Assembly: GCA_022615255.1 (NCBI GenBank)
Contig: JAKEHC010000159.1
Coordinates: forward strand, 1-5,686
Direction of reading: 5' to 3'
Source: Candidatus Dadabacteria bacterium
GTDB taxonomy: Bacteria; Desulfobacterota_D; UBA1144; Nemesobacterales; CSP1-2
Length of the DNA stretch: 5,686 bases
Position numbers and translations under genes: made by a program. Positions 5,583-5,686 of this stretch are shown in pieces. Below the pieces are notes generated by a model. That model saw nothing but the letters and a program-made list of their open reading frames with translations. It did not search any database and had not been told where the DNA came from. How positions within the stretch are numbered: position 1 is the stretch's first letter; each line of letters opens with the position of its first letter.

Positions 5583-5686
5583 ATGCCAGCACAGTTTCGA
5601 TTAGAACCTTCCGTCGGAACAGGGAGGATCCTGCGGGTGTGTATTACGCTGGCAACAGTCCTATGTCTCGCATACGCTGCCCAGAA
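5583..5686 (+). CDS. N-terminus of an exported or membrane protein, partial
   Basis: An open frame runs from the ATG at 5583 past the window edge (34 codons visible). It begins MPAQFRLEPSVGTGRILR and continues with the hydrophobic VCITLATVLCLAYAAQ. Positive residues before a hydrophobic core ending in AYA-A suggest a signal peptide with a possible signal peptidase I site, or a first membrane helix. No ribosome site is seen. TATAAA at 5564-5569 could be a -10 box with a very short leader, but no good -35 lies at the right distance. The frame is open back to 5508, so a TTG start (5544 or 5517) is possible. The gap of 89 nt after the glycosyltransferase fits a same-direction neighbour in the glycan locus. 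No family can be named from this fragment. Confidence 0.5.
   Translation, partial: MPAQFRLEPSVGTGRILRVCITLATVLCLAYAAQ

Overview
The window looks like bacterial chromosome from an organism of moderate, slightly AT-leaning base composition. It cannot be placed in a phylum from these bases alone. The intergenic DNA is full of short palindromic repeats of the kind common in uncultured environmental bacteria. The coding content points to a surface polysaccharide or glycan assembly locus.

Layout. Positions 1-211 hold two copies (one near-complete, one diverged) of a dispersed element of about 92 nt. On the minus strand, 412-212 encodes a 66-residue cysteine-rich zinc-ribbon-like protein with a textbook Shine-Dalgarno sequence. 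Positions 413-712 form the divergent intergenic region. It contains a second repeat type (437-498) and a good sigma70-like promoter (610-638) firing rightward. Positions 713-2584 encode a UDP-galactopyranose-mutase-like FAD flavoenzyme with an unusual C-terminal two-helix membrane domain. Positions 2585-2904 are a 320-nt intergenic region made largely of five repeat or hairpin units, including a third copy of the 92-nt element. Positions 2905-3246 encode a 113-residue membrane protein that is a stand-alone homologue of the flavoenzyme's C-terminal domain. After a 27-nt gap, 3274-5493 encodes a 739-residue fusion of a GT4-type and a GT2-type glycosyltransferase. From 5583 a further reading frame with a signal-peptide-like N-terminus runs off the window.

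How the genes may work together (inference). The flavoenzyme probably acts on a nucleotide sugar or related metabolite at the inner face of the membrane. The double glycosyltransferase would add two sugars in building a glycan. The shared two-helix domain, once fused to the enzyme and once free, suggests that flavoenzyme and free membrane protein sit in one membrane assembly, for example by domain pairing. This repeated domain is the most distinctive feature of the window.
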